This document shows, piece after piece, positions 53,370 through 62,940 of a stretch of 64,000 bases of DNA. Source of the DNA: Nitrospirota bacterium (GTDB lineage Bacteria; Nitrospinota_A; UBA7883); contig JAJRZK010000058.1 of the NCBI GenBank assembly GCA_024275315.1, positions 1 to 64,000 of the forward strand, written 5' to 3'. The position numbers were made by a program, and so were the translations under genes. The notes beneath the pieces were generated by a model. That model did no database searches and was not told where the DNA came from. It saw only the letters and a program-made list of their open reading frames with translations. Position 1 is the first letter of the stretch, and each line of letters opens with the position of its first letter.

Positions 53370-54097
53370 TCGAGATGGAACATTCCGTAGTCGCCCTGAT
53401 ACCCGCCAGGGGCGGGTCTGAACGGGTGCCAAACAAGAATATCAGGGAACTTGCCGGCAAACCGCTGTTGGCGTACACGATCCATGCGGCGAAAAAAAGC
53501 GGCGTGTTTTCCTCCGTGATGGTGTCCACCGACAGCGACAGGATAGCCGATGTGGCCAGGGAACATGGAGCGGAGGTCCCGTTTATGCGGCCGGAGGAAT
53601 ATTCCGGCGGGTTGTCGCCTGATATAAAATGGATAGAACACGCGCTGACCACGCTTGGATGTATGGGCAGAGAGTATGACGCATTCTCGATATTGCGCCC
53701 CACCAGCCCTTTTCGCACACCCGGAACGATAAAAAGGGCGTGGAGCTCGTTTGTCAGCTCAAAAGGAGCCGACAGCCTGCGCGCAGTGGAAAAATGCAAA
53801 GAACACCCTTGCAAGATGTGGGTGATAAGGCAGGGTCGCATGTTGCCTCTGATACCTTTCGGGCCGGAGCGGCAACCATGGCACAGCACCCCCTATCAAG
53901 CCCTTCCGGAAGTCTATGTCCAGAACGCCAGCCTGGAGATAGCGTGGACGCGTGTTCCTATCCAGACACATACTATCGCCGGTTCGGCCATCATTCCCTT
54001 TATCACGCAGGGTTACGAGGGGTTCGATATAAATAACCCGGAAGACTGGACCCTTGCAGAGCGGCTGATAGAGGGAGGTTCTGTCGATCTGGGATAA
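53366..54097 (+). CDS. neuA: CMP-acylneuraminate cytidylyltransferase family (NeuA-like)
   Basis: 243-residue nucleotidyltransferase that activates a ulosonic acid with CTP. Motifs are VALIPARGGSERVPNKNI, LAGKPLLAYTIHAAKK, VMVSTDSDRIADVAREHGA, LRPTSPFRTPGTIKRAW and VYVQNASLEIAWTR. GTG 53366 overlaps the ALDH stop; ATG 53375 is an alternative. It supports a CMP-linked final sugar. Confidence 0.92.
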   Translation: MIEMEHSVVALIPARGGSERVPNKNIRELAGKPLLAYTIHAAKKSGVFSSVMVSTDSDRIADVAREHGAEVPFMRPEEYSGGLSPDIKWIEHALTTLGCMGREYDAFSILRPTSPFRTPGTIKRAWSSFVSSKGADSLRAVEKCKEHPCKMWVIRQGRMLPLIPFGPERQPWHSTPYQALPEVYVQNASLEIAWTRVPIQTHTIAGSAIIPFITQGYEGFDINNPEDWTLAERLIEGGSVDLG

Positions 54098-54123
54098 CAA
54101 CCAACCGCTGGGAAGAAGTAATT

Positions 54124-56025
54124 ATGCTATCGAACGATAAACTGGCCCTGATTCCATTTTCGGAGTTTGACAGAATACGTGGTGCGGCAAAAGGCTCTGG
54201 CACGCAGGTTTCATTATTTGCGGACATGTGCAGGATCAACACCTTGTATATGATCAGTTTCGCTGGGTCCGGGCATGTGGGCAGTTCGCTGTCCAGCCTG
54301 GACATTGTAAGCTATCTCTATCTTGAAAAGATGAATAACGCGGGATCCGCCGGTGGCGACACCTATTTTTCATCCAAGGGCCATGATGTCCCGGGGCTCT
54401 ACTCGGTGTTGATCGGCATGGGCCTGTTGCCGTTCGAAAATATCCACAAACTTCGCAGGCTGGACGGGTTGCCGGGTCATCCGGACGTGAGCGTCCCGCA
54501 TATAGCCACCAACACCGGATCGCTTGGCATGGGAATCTCGAAAGCCAGGGGGATGGCGTTGGCCGACGCCCTGAACGGGACCAGACGGAATTACTATGTT
54601 CTGCTGGGGGATGGCGAGCTTCAGGAGGGGCAGTTCTGGGAGTCGTTACAGCCCACAGCCAACCGAAAAATCGGAAACATAACAGCGATAGTGGATCACA
54701 ACAAGATCCAGTCCGATACCCTGGTTTCCGAAGTGTCGGATCTGGGAGACCTTGCGCTCAGGGTGGAGTCGTGCGGCTGGGCGGTGGACCGGTGTGACGG
54801 ACATGACAGACAATCGATAGCCGATGCGCTGACCAGGCTCGAATCGGAGGATGGCAAACCGAAATTTCTTATCGCCGATACGGTCAAGGCAAAAGGCGCC
54901 GGGCCTATGGAATCGGCGGATTTTAAAGCCGAAGACAGGTTGTATAAATATCATAGCGGAGCGCCGCCGGAGGATGTTTATATCGAAAGTGTTTCTGGGT
55001 TGATAAAAAGCGTTAACGCCCGTCTTGAAAAAACCGGCCAACCCCAGCTCGAAATTCAGCTTGTCGACAGGCCGAAAAAAACCGCGCCCGTCAACGCCCA
55101 GAAGCTTGTCGAGGCTTACTCTGACGCGCTGGTGGAGCAGGGGGGCAGAAACAAAAACCTGGTGGTGTTAAGCGCCGATCTCGCTCTGGACACCGGCCTG
55201 CTTAAGTTCGAGAAGGAATTTCCGGAGCGTTTCATCGAATGCGGGATAGCGGAGCAGGATATGGTGTCCCAGGCAGGCGGGCTGGCTCTTCGAGGGATGT
55301 TTCCCGTTGTTCATTCATTTGCGTGCTTTCTGGCCACCAGGCCCAACGAGCAGGTGTTCAACAACGCCACGGAAATAAGCAGGATAATGTACTGTGGCTC
55401 GCTGGCGGGTCTGGTTCCTGGCGGTCCGGGACATTCCCATCAGTCGATTCGTGATATCGCCGCGCTTTCGGCCAATCCGGGACTGGAACTGATAGAACCC
55501 TCGTGCCAGGCCGAAGTGAAGATGGCTGTGGACTATTGCGTCAACCGGGCCTCGGGGTCTACATATCTTCGTCTTGTTTCCATACCGGTGGAGACCGCAT
55601 TTGCCCTTCCTGCCGCGTACGAGTTTACTCCTGGCAGGGGGGTGGACCTGACAGACGGGGCTGACGCGGTTGTGTTCGGGTACGGTCCCGTGATGTTGAC
55701 AGAGGCCGTTCGAGCGGCCCGGTCGCTGGCGCAGAGGGGGATCGGCGTGAAAGTGATAAATCTTCCGTGGTTGAACAGGGTGGACGATGCCTGGTTGAAC
55801 GAGACCGTGGATGGTTACAAAATTCTGGTAACCCTTGACAACCATTATATAGAGGGCGGCCAGGGCATGTTTCTGCGCGGCAGGCTCACAGGTTTTAAAG
55901 GGTCCGTTGTCACCATCGGTGTGGAAGACACCGTGGCGAAATGCGGTGGTAACGACGAGGTGTTAAGGGCGCATGGAATGGATGCGAAAACAATCGCCAC
56001 CGCGATAACCGGAAACCTGGCGTAG
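54124..56025 (+). CDS. Transketolase (single chain)
   Basis: 633 residues, carrying both halves of transketolase that are often split in such loci. The N-terminal half binds TPP (FAGSGHVGSSLSSLDIVSYL, SLGMGISKARGMALADAL, GDGELQEGQFWESLQ and the VDHNKIQSD segment). The C-terminal half has FIECGIAEQDMVSQAGGLAL with the conserved Glu, then HQSIRDIAAL. It is an unusual member of a NeuB/NeuA operon; it could exchange a two-carbon unit to build the NeuB acceptor or shape the final sugar. Confidence 0.9.
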   Translation: MLSNDKLALIPFSEFDRIRGAAKGSGTQVSLFADMCRINTLYMISFAGSGHVGSSLSSLDIVSYLYLEKMNNAGSAGGDTYFSSKGHDVPGLYSVLIGMGLLPFENIHKLRRLDGLPGHPDVSVPHIATNTGSLGMGISKARGMALADALNGTRRNYYVLLGDGELQEGQFWESLQPTANRKIGNITAIVDHNKIQSDTLVSEVSDLGDLALRVESCGWAVDRCDGHDRQSIADALTRLESEDGKPKFLIADTVKAKGAGPMESADFKAEDRLYKYHSGAPPEDVYIESVSGLIKSVNARLEKTGQPQLEIQLVDRPKKTAPVNAQKLVEAYSDALVEQGGRNKNLVVLSADLALDTGLLKFEKEFPERFIECGIAEQDMVSQAGGLALRGMFPVVHSFACFLATRPNEQVFNNATEISRIMYCGSLAGLVPGGPGHSHQSIRDIAALSANPGLELIEPSCQAEVKMAVDYCVNRASGSTYLRLVSIPVETAFALPAAYEFTPGRGVDLTDGADAVVFGYGPVMLTEAVRAARSLAQRGIGVKVINLPWLNRVDDAWLNETVDGYKILVTLDNHYIEGGQGMFLRGRLTGFKGSVVTIGVEDTVAKCGGNDEVLRAHGMDAKTIATAITGNLA

Positions 56026-56039
56026 AGTAGTCTTTACTG

Positions 56040-57440
56040 ATGTCCGGGGAAATTTCCACTTCACGGCCGAAGAGCGTCCTGGTGATTTTGTCTGAAGCCA
56101 TGTGCACGCGTGTTTTCGTGGAGAGCGGTATTCTGGATGAGTTGGAGCGACGGTCGCCCTATCCGCTGGTTGCCCTGCTGGCCCATGATAATTTCCGGCT
56201 TTCGGAATACAAACGACGATTCGGGAAAATAAAGTTCCTCACGTTGGAGGGGATGCTTAAAAGGGCCTCTCTTTCGTTTTTTCAAAAGGTGGGGTTTGTT
56301 TCGGACCGGTGGCTCGATCGCTGTTTTGGTTTTTACCCGCTTGCCCTCAGGCAGAGCCTGAAACATGGATTCAACACGGACCGGCAGATCGCTGGCCACA
56401 AAAACGCGTTTCACAACCATGACATGGTTGGACCCGCGCCGATGTGGGATGTCTGTTTTAAGGCGATGCGGTGGTGGTATTTTTCCGGAATGCGTTTTTT
56501 TCACCCTGCCATAGAGAAACTGTACATGGACGAGAATGTGGCGGGTTTGCTTGTCAACAATTCCCAGACTCCGATCATCCACGCTTTTGCCTATAAGGCC
56601 AAATCGATGCGGATACCAATGGTTAATTATGTGGCGAGCTGGGACCACCCTATCGGCAAAGGCGTGTTCCCCGCCTATTATGACCGGTATATAGTGCAAA
56701 ACAGGGTTATGGAAGAGGCTCTGAGCCGGTATCATGGAATCCCGACAGAGCTGGTTACCATAACCGGCTGGCCGCAGATGGATAAATATGGAATCAAAAG
56801 GTCTGTCAATGATTTTTACTCGGCGCTGACAAAATGGGGCGTCGACCCTGCCAAACCGGTGATTCTGCTTGCGGGAAACACGCCTGTGAACTCTCCTTAT
56901 GAACATCACCTGTATGAAAAAATCGTAAACTGGCGGGACGAAAACGGCGGCGCCGACAGATGGTCGGTCATAATGCGCCCCCACCCGAAGGATACAAACT
57001 GCAAGGAGAGGTTCAGGTCGTTAATCGGCCGTGACGGTGTTCATTTCCAATGTGACACTTTAATGGATATGGATCTGCTAGCGACTCTTTTGGCCAACGT
57101 GTCGTGTGTCGTGTGCACCGGCGGGACCATTCTGCTGGACAGCCTGGTCAACGACAGGCCGGTGGTCGGTGTCACGTATGATCAAAACGCCCCGGAGGGG
57201 AGCGGTTTCGCCAGGAGCAATTATACGATGCGCCATTACAGCCAGGTATGGCAATCCGGCGCCTTTTATCACGCAGACAATTTTGAGCAGGTTCTGGAAG
57301 GTATCCAAAGATCGTTATTGGCCCCGAAAGAGCTCTCGGCCAGAAGGAAGGAACTGGCAAAACAGATAGCAGGGGATATGGATGGCGGTGCGGTCGCAAG
57401 AGTCGTCGATGCGGCGCTTGAAACACTGACGCAAAGATGA
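56040..57440 (+). CDS. GT-B-like protein (CDP-glycerol transferase-like)
   Basis: 466 residues with segments VASWDHPIGKGVFPAYYD, TITGWPQMDKYG, IMRPHPKDTNCK and CTGGTILLDSLVNDRPVVGV, the same pattern as 35137-36549. Probably a transferase on surface glycan. Fourteen bases from transketolase, so maybe co-transcribed. Confidence 0.6.
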   Translation: MSGEISTSRPKSVLVILSEAMCTRVFVESGILDELERRSPYPLVALLAHDNFRLSEYKRRFGKIKFLTLEGMLKRASLSFFQKVGFVSDRWLDRCFGFYPLALRQSLKHGFNTDRQIAGHKNAFHNHDMVGPAPMWDVCFKAMRWWYFSGMRFFHPAIEKLYMDENVAGLLVNNSQTPIIHAFAYKAKSMRIPMVNYVASWDHPIGKGVFPAYYDRYIVQNRVMEEALSRYHGIPTELVTITGWPQMDKYGIKRSVNDFYSALTKWGVDPAKPVILLAGNTPVNSPYEHHLYEKIVNWRDENGGADRWSVIMRPHPKDTNCKERFRSLIGRDGVHFQCDTLMDMDLLATLLANVSCVVCTGGTILLDSLVNDRPVVGVTYDQNAPEGSGFARSNYTMRHYSQVWQSGAFYHADNFEQVLEGIQRSLLAPKELSARRKELAKQIAGDMDGGAVARVVDAALETLTQR

Positions 57441-57531
57441 ACGCATTGAAACCTGATTGTAAAATTATCGGAATGGCGGGCCTGTTTCATATTCTTCTTG
57501 CCCGGCGATCACGGAGACTTGGTGGTCCATC

Positions 57532-58764
57532 ATGAAAAAGGTCACGGCCTGGTTGTTATTGTTCGCTGGCAGTTGTTGCCTGGCGATTGGCCTGGCCGAA
57601 GTGGGGTTGCGCGTGGCGGGAATATCGTACCCCAGCTTTTACGATTACAACGATGTAAAAGGCACGGCGCTAAGGCCCGGCGCCGAGGGATGGTGGTTCA
57701 AGGAAAACAGAAACTATGTTCGCATCAATAAAGATGGAAGAAGAGACGTCGCCAGGCCGGTAAAAAAAAACGAGAACACCATCAGGATAGCCGTAATAGG
57801 AGACTCGTATGCCGAGGCGTTCCAGGTGCCGATAGAAAAAACTTTCTGGAAAGGTATGGAGCGGCGCTTGAACAGCGGCGGCTGTTTCAGCGGAAAAAGA
57901 GTGGAAGTGTTGAATTTCGGCGTTTCGGGATATGGTACGACGCAGGAGTACCTGACGTTGCAAAACGACGTTTTCGCATATTCACCTGATATGGTGCTGA
58001 TGGCGTTTTACCCGGGAAATGATGTGCGGAACAACTCGTATGATTTGGAGCGGAACCCGGACAAGCCATATTTTGTTATGGAAGATGGGCGGATGAGGCT
58101 CGATCAGGGGTATAAAGAAAGGCTGGGCCCGAGAAGCAGATCGTTCAAGGCCAGGATAGTTCGCAGGTTGATCAATATATCAAGGGTGGTGCAACTGGTG
58201 ATTTTCGCGAAAGAATCATACAAGGCCAGGCGTATGGCGGCTGATACCGAACCGGCGCCAAAACCAGCGGTGGATAATCGTACAAAAGCCGAGCCGCCTC
58301 TTGGAGTTGACGATAAAATATTCATAGAGCCTGTCGAGGAAAAATGGAAAAAGGCGTGGAGCGTTACGGAAAAGGTGATTTCCATGACTCGCGATGAGAC
58401 GTTGCGCAACGGGGCGAAGTTTTTTCTGGTTGTGATCAGCGTGCCCATCCAGGCGCATCCCGACAGGGGAAAAAGAGAAAGTTACAGGAAGCGGCTAGAA
58501 GTTGAGGACTTGTTCTATCCCGGGCGCAGGCTGGCAAAATATGGCGCCGAAACGGGAATACCTGTCCTGGATTTGTCCCCTGTCATGCAAAAATACGCGC
58601 AAACCCATAATGAATATCTCCATGGGTTCAACGGCAAGGGCAAAGGACATTGGAACGAGCGAGGTCATCAGGTCGCGGGGAAAGCCATTTCGGAATGGAT
58701 TTGTGACCATGCGGGGTCTGGAAAATTATCAGGGTCGCCAAAGCAAAGTATTTCGGCGAGTTGA
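57532..58764 (+). CDS. SGNH hydrolase-like protein, membrane-anchored
   Basis: 410 residues. N-terminal signal anchor (LLLFAGSCCLAIGLAEV), then INKDGRRDVARP, block I AVIGDSYAEAFQV, NFGVSGYGTTQEYLTL (block II), MAFYPGNDVRNN (block III Asn) and KGKGHWNERGH (His) near the C-terminus. An Ala/Pro/Lys-rich insertion at about 235-262 interrupts the middle. Complete triad. Starts at ATG 57532, 91 bases after the preceding gene; a run of nine A lies at 57762-57770. Confidence 0.75.
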   Translation: MKKVTAWLLLFAGSCCLAIGLAEVGLRVAGISYPSFYDYNDVKGTALRPGAEGWWFKENRNYVRINKDGRRDVARPVKKNENTIRIAVIGDSYAEAFQVPIEKTFWKGMERRLNSGGCFSGKRVEVLNFGVSGYGTTQEYLTLQNDVFAYSPDMVLMAFYPGNDVRNNSYDLERNPDKPYFVMEDGRMRLDQGYKERLGPRSRSFKARIVRRLINISRVVQLVIFAKESYKARRMAADTEPAPKPAVDNRTKAEPPLGVDDKIFIEPVEEKWKKAWSVTEKVISMTRDETLRNGAKFFLVVISVPIQAHPDRGKRESYRKRLEVEDLFYPGRRLAKYGAETGIPVLDLSPVMQKYAQTHNEYLHGFNGKGKGHWNERGHQVAGKAISEWICDHAGSGKLSGSPKQSISAS

Positions 58765-58799
58765 AATCGTATGATAGGTCTATAACAGAGTGAACCGGC

Positions 58800-59651
58800 A
58801 TGAATGAAGGAAATTTGCAAATAGATAAAATCCCGGAATGGATAGGAAAATTCGATGATCCCAGCCTGAAACAACGGGTTCTTGACACGGGTTACCTTAC
58901 CGGATGGAGAAAATATCCGAATGGCTCTTTTGGTGGACCCAACTTTGAAAGGGCGATAATACTTGACCGGCTGGTGCGGATAATAAAACCCGGCGCCGCT
59001 CTGGAAATTGGCACAGGCCGTGGGCTGGGGTGCCTTAGCATGGCGCAGTCGGCGGATATTTACGGTGTTAATCTCAAAATCAGCACGATTGATATTTTGC
59101 CCCCCTCTGTCAAACAGAGCTGGCCGATCAGGTTGAATGGCGAGAACAAGGTAGTGACCGCGTCTGTGGAGGAAATATGGAACGAGCACGTTGACAGCGG
59201 GATCACCCGAATGATAGAAAGGCTGACAGGGCCAACCACCAGCGTCCTGCCGCAGCTTGTCCGTCAGCGTAAAAAATATGACCTGGTGTTTATCGACGCC
59301 GGGCACGACCCCTTTTCGGTTGTTCACGACTTGGCTTTCGCCATAAAACTGTTGGCGAAGGATGGTGTTGTTCTCATGGATGATTTCGCGCCGCTGGACG
59401 AGTATGGGCTGGGGGCGTGCCTTGCCGTTCCGCACGCCCGGGCCTGGTTCAAGAAGGTGATGGTTTTTCATACCGAGGGGTTGGTGTATGGAGGCTCCCA
59501 GTGGCCGGAATTTCCAAGGGCGATGGTGTTGTTGAGCGAGCTTGTCAACAGCTCCGACGGTCCTGTCAGTTCGCTGAAGCTTCTCTGGTGGCGGATCGTT
59601 TCGTTTCTGGTCGCCAAAAGCTATCAGCCTGGGGTTTTCCCGATCAAATAA
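58800..59651 (+). CDS. Class I SAM-dependent methyltransferase
   Basis: 283-residue methyltransferase: ALEIGTGRGLGCLSMAQS is the SAM-binding loop, STIDILPP the acidic strand, YDLVFIDAGHDPFSVVHDL and VVLMDDFAP later motifs, resembling Methyltransf_24 enzymes of glycan loci. ATG 58800. Acceptor unknown; a sugar O-methyl group is likely from context. Confidence 0.82.
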   Translation: MNEGNLQIDKIPEWIGKFDDPSLKQRVLDTGYLTGWRKYPNGSFGGPNFERAIILDRLVRIIKPGAALEIGTGRGLGCLSMAQSADIYGVNLKISTIDILPPSVKQSWPIRLNGENKVVTASVEEIWNEHVDSGITRMIERLTGPTTSVLPQLVRQRKKYDLVFIDAGHDPFSVVHDLAFAIKLLAKDGVVLMDDFAPLDEYGLGACLAVPHARAWFKKVMVFHTEGLVYGGSQWPEFPRAMVLLSELVNSSDGPVSSLKLLWWRIVSFLVAKSYQPGVFPIK

Positions 59652-59664
59652 TATCCGGCCGATA

Positions 59665-60804
59665 ATGTTTAAAACCACGGTTCAGTTTTGCAAACGAGTT
59701 GCGCCCCTGTCGTTGAAGATATGGCTTAAGGACGGGGTAAGGCGGATAGGAGGGGTAAGGTATGTCTGGCGGCTGAACCGGTCAGGTTTAACGGTTCCGT
59801 CGGGCAAAGTGGCCGTTTGCTATGGGGGGATGGCGGCAGAAGCCCCAGACGGGATAGTGCATGGCGGACGGGTGAAACTGATACATCTGCGTGAAGCGTT
59901 TCCGGAAAACGACGGTGAATATAATATTCTATATCTTGTCAGCAGCGCTTCTCCCGATTACGCCGAGGAGCTGGTTTTCTGGGCGAAGGACAGGGGGGTA
60001 AAACTGGTGTGGAACCAGAACGGTGTGGCGTACCCTGCGTGGGCGGGGCAGGGGTATGAGAAAATAAACCGGCCGATGAAAAAGCTGATTCACATGGCGG
60101 ACCACGTGGTTTACCAGAGCAGATTTTGCCTCCACAGCGCGGATCGATATCTCGGACAGGTAAACTGTCCGAACAGCGTCATCTACAACTATGTCGACAC
60201 CGACATGTTTACGCCCGCTCCTGCTCCAGAAAAAATCGATCGATGGGAGCTGTTATCCGTGGGTACGCACGCGCAACGCTACAGGGTGATGTCCGCGCTT
60301 GAGACCGTGGCGGGGTTGAGCGCAAGAGGGCGTGACGTCCGGTTGACTTTTGCTGGAAAGATGGCGTGGCCCGGGGCGCAAAAAGATACGCTGGAAGCGG
60401 CGGGTAAGCTTCGAGTAGAAGATAAAATACGAACCCTGCCTGCGTTTACAAGGGAGCGGGCTCCGGAAATATATCGCCGCGCCCATATACTGATTCACAC
60501 GCAATACAACGATTCCTGCCCGACGGTGGTGTTGGAATCGATCGCGTCAGGTCTGCCTGTGGCCGGTTCGGCCAGCGGTGGTATGCCGGAGCTGGTCCGT
60601 GGGGGGGCAGGAGAATTGGTGGACGCTCCCTTGAGCTGGGATGAGGAATACGCCCCTGGAGCTGAAAGGATGGCCGACGCGGTGGAAACGATCATGGACG
60701 ATTGGGGCTCGTATTCCAGGCGAGCGAGAGATTTGGCGGTGCGCAAATTCGGCAAGCGCCTGTGGTTGAAACTTCACGATGAGATATTTAACAGCCTTGT
60801 ATAG
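59665..60804 (+). CDS. Glycosyltransferase family 4
   Basis: 379-residue GT-B enzyme: LSVGTHAQRYRVMSALE marks the start of the donor domain and HTQYNDSCPTVVLESIASGLP carries the EX7E-like motif, followed by GSASGGMPELV. ATG 59665 is 13 bases from the methyltransferase gene stop. Donor and linkage unknown. Confidence 0.87.
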   Translation: MFKTTVQFCKRVAPLSLKIWLKDGVRRIGGVRYVWRLNRSGLTVPSGKVAVCYGGMAAEAPDGIVHGGRVKLIHLREAFPENDGEYNILYLVSSASPDYAEELVFWAKDRGVKLVWNQNGVAYPAWAGQGYEKINRPMKKLIHMADHVVYQSRFCLHSADRYLGQVNCPNSVIYNYVDTDMFTPAPAPEKIDRWELLSVGTHAQRYRVMSALETVAGLSARGRDVRLTFAGKMAWPGAQKDTLEAAGKLRVEDKIRTLPAFTRERAPEIYRRAHILIHTQYNDSCPTVVLESIASGLPVAGSASGGMPELVRGGAGELVDAPLSWDEEYAPGAERMADAVETIMDDWGSYSRRARDLAVRKFGKRLWLKLHDEIFNSLV

Positions 60805-60830
60805 GCAAGTGTCTGGCATGGTCAACTGAT

Positions 60831-61802
60831 ATGGCGGGATCAATGATTGGAACAGCGCTTCGCGGCTTGATTGCGCCCGATGTCTCCATATTCCATCAAT
60901 ATGTAAAGCCCCCGTATGGCGGCGGAAACCAGTTCGCCATAGCGCTTCGGAAACAATTGCGCATGATGGGTTACTCGGTCGAGACGAACAGAATATCCCG
61001 CTCGACAAAGGCGTGCCTTTTTAACTCGTACAATTTTGATTTTGAGCGGCTGTTGAAATTCAGGTTGTCCAGGCCGTCGTGCCGAATGATCCACAGGGTG
61101 GACGGGCCCATCAGCGTATACCGCGGCAGGGATGACGGAACCGACAAACGAATATATGACATTAACCAGCGCCTCGCGGATGTCACGATCTTTCAATCGA
61201 AGTTCAGCCTTGAAAAGCATAAGGAACTGGGATTGCACCTTAACAATCCGGTGATAATAATGAACGCCGCCGACCCGTCGCTGTTCAATACCAATGGCAG
61301 AAAGCGGTTTGAGAAGGACAGGAAAATAAAACTTATCTCCACAAGCTGGTCCGACAATCCCAACAAGGGGTTTGCGGTATACAAATGGCTGGAGGAACAT
61401 ATCGACTGGTCCCGGTACGACTACACGTTTGTCGGCCGAACCGCGGAAAAGTTTGACCGGATAAAAACAGTTGGACCCGCAGGCTCTGAAAAGCTGGCGG
61501 AGATATTGCGCGATCACGACATCTACATAACCGCTAGCAAAAACGAGCCATGCTCCAACGCTCTTGTCGAGGCGCTGTCATGCGGACTGCCGGCGGTGTA
61601 TCTTATGAGCGGCAGTCACGCCGAGGTGGTCGGATCTGGCGGAGAGGGGTTTGCCTCGAACGATGAGGCGCTGGTGGCCATAGACAAGCTTGCGCAAAAT
61701 TATATGGTGTACCAGGCGAACGTCGCCGCCCCGGTCATGCGGGATATAGCGGCGAAATATATCGCCGCCATGGGGTTGAAACACTCGGAACAGACAAGGT
61801 GA
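60831..61802 (+). CDS. Glycosyltransferase, GT4-like
   Basis: 323-residue GT-B enzyme with a short N-terminal domain (SIFHQYVKPPYGGGNQFAIA), STSWSDNPNKGFAVYKWL and the donor segment ASKNEPCSNALVEALSCGLP. ATG 60831 or ATG 60843 may be used. Follows the previous transferase by 26 bases and fits the same operon. Confidence 0.8.
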   Translation: MAGSMIGTALRGLIAPDVSIFHQYVKPPYGGGNQFAIALRKQLRMMGYSVETNRISRSTKACLFNSYNFDFERLLKFRLSRPSCRMIHRVDGPISVYRGRDDGTDKRIYDINQRLADVTIFQSKFSLEKHKELGLHLNNPVIIMNAADPSLFNTNGRKRFEKDRKIKLISTSWSDNPNKGFAVYKWLEEHIDWSRYDYTFVGRTAEKFDRIKTVGPAGSEKLAEILRDHDIYITASKNEPCSNALVEALSCGLPAVYLMSGSHAEVVGSGGEGFASNDEALVAIDKLAQNYMVYQANVAAPVMRDIAAKYIAAMGLKHSEQTR

Positions 61803-61833
61803 TTTCATCCTGTGGCCAGAGGCGCATCTGCTG

Positions 61834-62940
61834 ATGCTGATTAAAAACGCTATCTCGAAATTCCGGTCTGTCGCCGGGATTGCCAGAAACAGGGTTGACA
61901 ACGTTTTGTCGGAACCATACAAATCGCTGTTGATCAGCTCCGATTCGAGCGGGTGGGTGCTGGATGAAGAGGCCAAAGCCCTTGTCGGGATTTGCGGGAA
62001 ACATGGAATCGATGCGAGGATCGGCCCGACGTCAGGACGAATGAACGCTTGCATATATTACACGTCCCAGTTCGTGCTTAACGATCCGGAGATATATCTG
62101 TCCGGGCGTGGCAACCGTTACTCCGTGGCGTATTTTCATGGTGGGCCTGGTGACACAGGTTTTGAAGAGTTGTTTTCATCTCTTGTAAATCGAAAAAGCG
62201 ATCTGGCGAAAGTCGTAGTGTCCAACACGCGGATCGAGGCCTGCTGTATCGAAGCCGGTTTTGAGCCGGGACAAATTGCGAGGATACCCATCGGCTTGAA
62301 CATGAACTGGTTTTCCCCGGCGACAGATAGCTCGAGAACGGCTGTGCGCAGTCGGCTGGGAATACCACGGGACGCTTTTGTGGTCGGCTCGTTTCAAAAA
62401 GACGGGGTGGGATGGGGTGAAGGCTCCGAGCCGAAGCTGATTAAGGGTCCGGATATTTTTGTTAAAACGCTTAAACGTGTGAAAAGTTCCATCGCCGGTC
62501 TGCATGTCCTCTTGTCCGGACCGTCGAGAGGTTATGTCAAAAATGAGTTGTCATCAGCCAGTATACCGTACACCCATACTTTGACCGCAAAGGCCAGGGA
62601 TGTCGCTCCTCTTTACCATGCGCTGGACGTCTACCTTGTCGCAAGCCGTGTTGAGGGTGGCCCCAAGGCGATATTGGAAAGCATGGCTTCCGGAGTTGCA
62701 CTGGTGACCACCAGGGTGGGCCAGGCGGTGGACCTGGTGCGACATGGGGAAAACGGGTGGATGGTGGATGTCGAAGATGTCGGTGGGTTGGCTGATGGGA
62801 TTATGAAAGCTTACAACGATAAGGCCTATTTTTACGATATGAAACAGGTGGCGGAAGCGACGGCCGCCAACGAGGATAACATGGCCCAGGCGGATCGATG
62901 GAACAAGCTTTTTTTCAAAGGGTATATAGATGGAGCGTGA
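61834..62940 (+). CDS. Glycosyltransferase family 4
   Basis: 368-residue GT-B enzyme. ISSDSSGWVLDEEAKALVG opens the acceptor domain; GPDIFVKTLKRVK, YHALDVYLVASRVEGGPKAI and LESMASGVALVTTRVG form the donor domain, with the EX7E-type acidic pair in the last two. Its stop overlaps the next gene by 11 bases. Confidence 0.85.
   Translation: MLIKNAISKFRSVAGIARNRVDNVLSEPYKSLLISSDSSGWVLDEEAKALVGICGKHGIDARIGPTSGRMNACIYYTSQFVLNDPEIYLSGRGNRYSVAYFHGGPGDTGFEELFSSLVNRKSDLAKVVVSNTRIEACCIEAGFEPGQIARIPIGLNMNWFSPATDSSRTAVRSRLGIPRDAFVVGSFQKDGVGWGEGSEPKLIKGPDIFVKTLKRVKSSIAGLHVLLSGPSRGYVKNELSSASIPYTHTLTAKARDVAPLYHALDVYLVASRVEGGPKAILESMASGVALVTTRVGQAVDLVRHGENGWMVDVEDVGGLADGIMKAYNDKAYFYDMKQVAEATAANEDNMAQADRWNKLFFKGYIDGA

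Noticed and set aside
46446-57770. A9 runs in carbamoyltransferase 2 and the last SGNH gene as programmed frameshift sites.
   Set aside because: Both lie in ordinary coding context with no sensible alternative product; they look like common Lys-codon runs.
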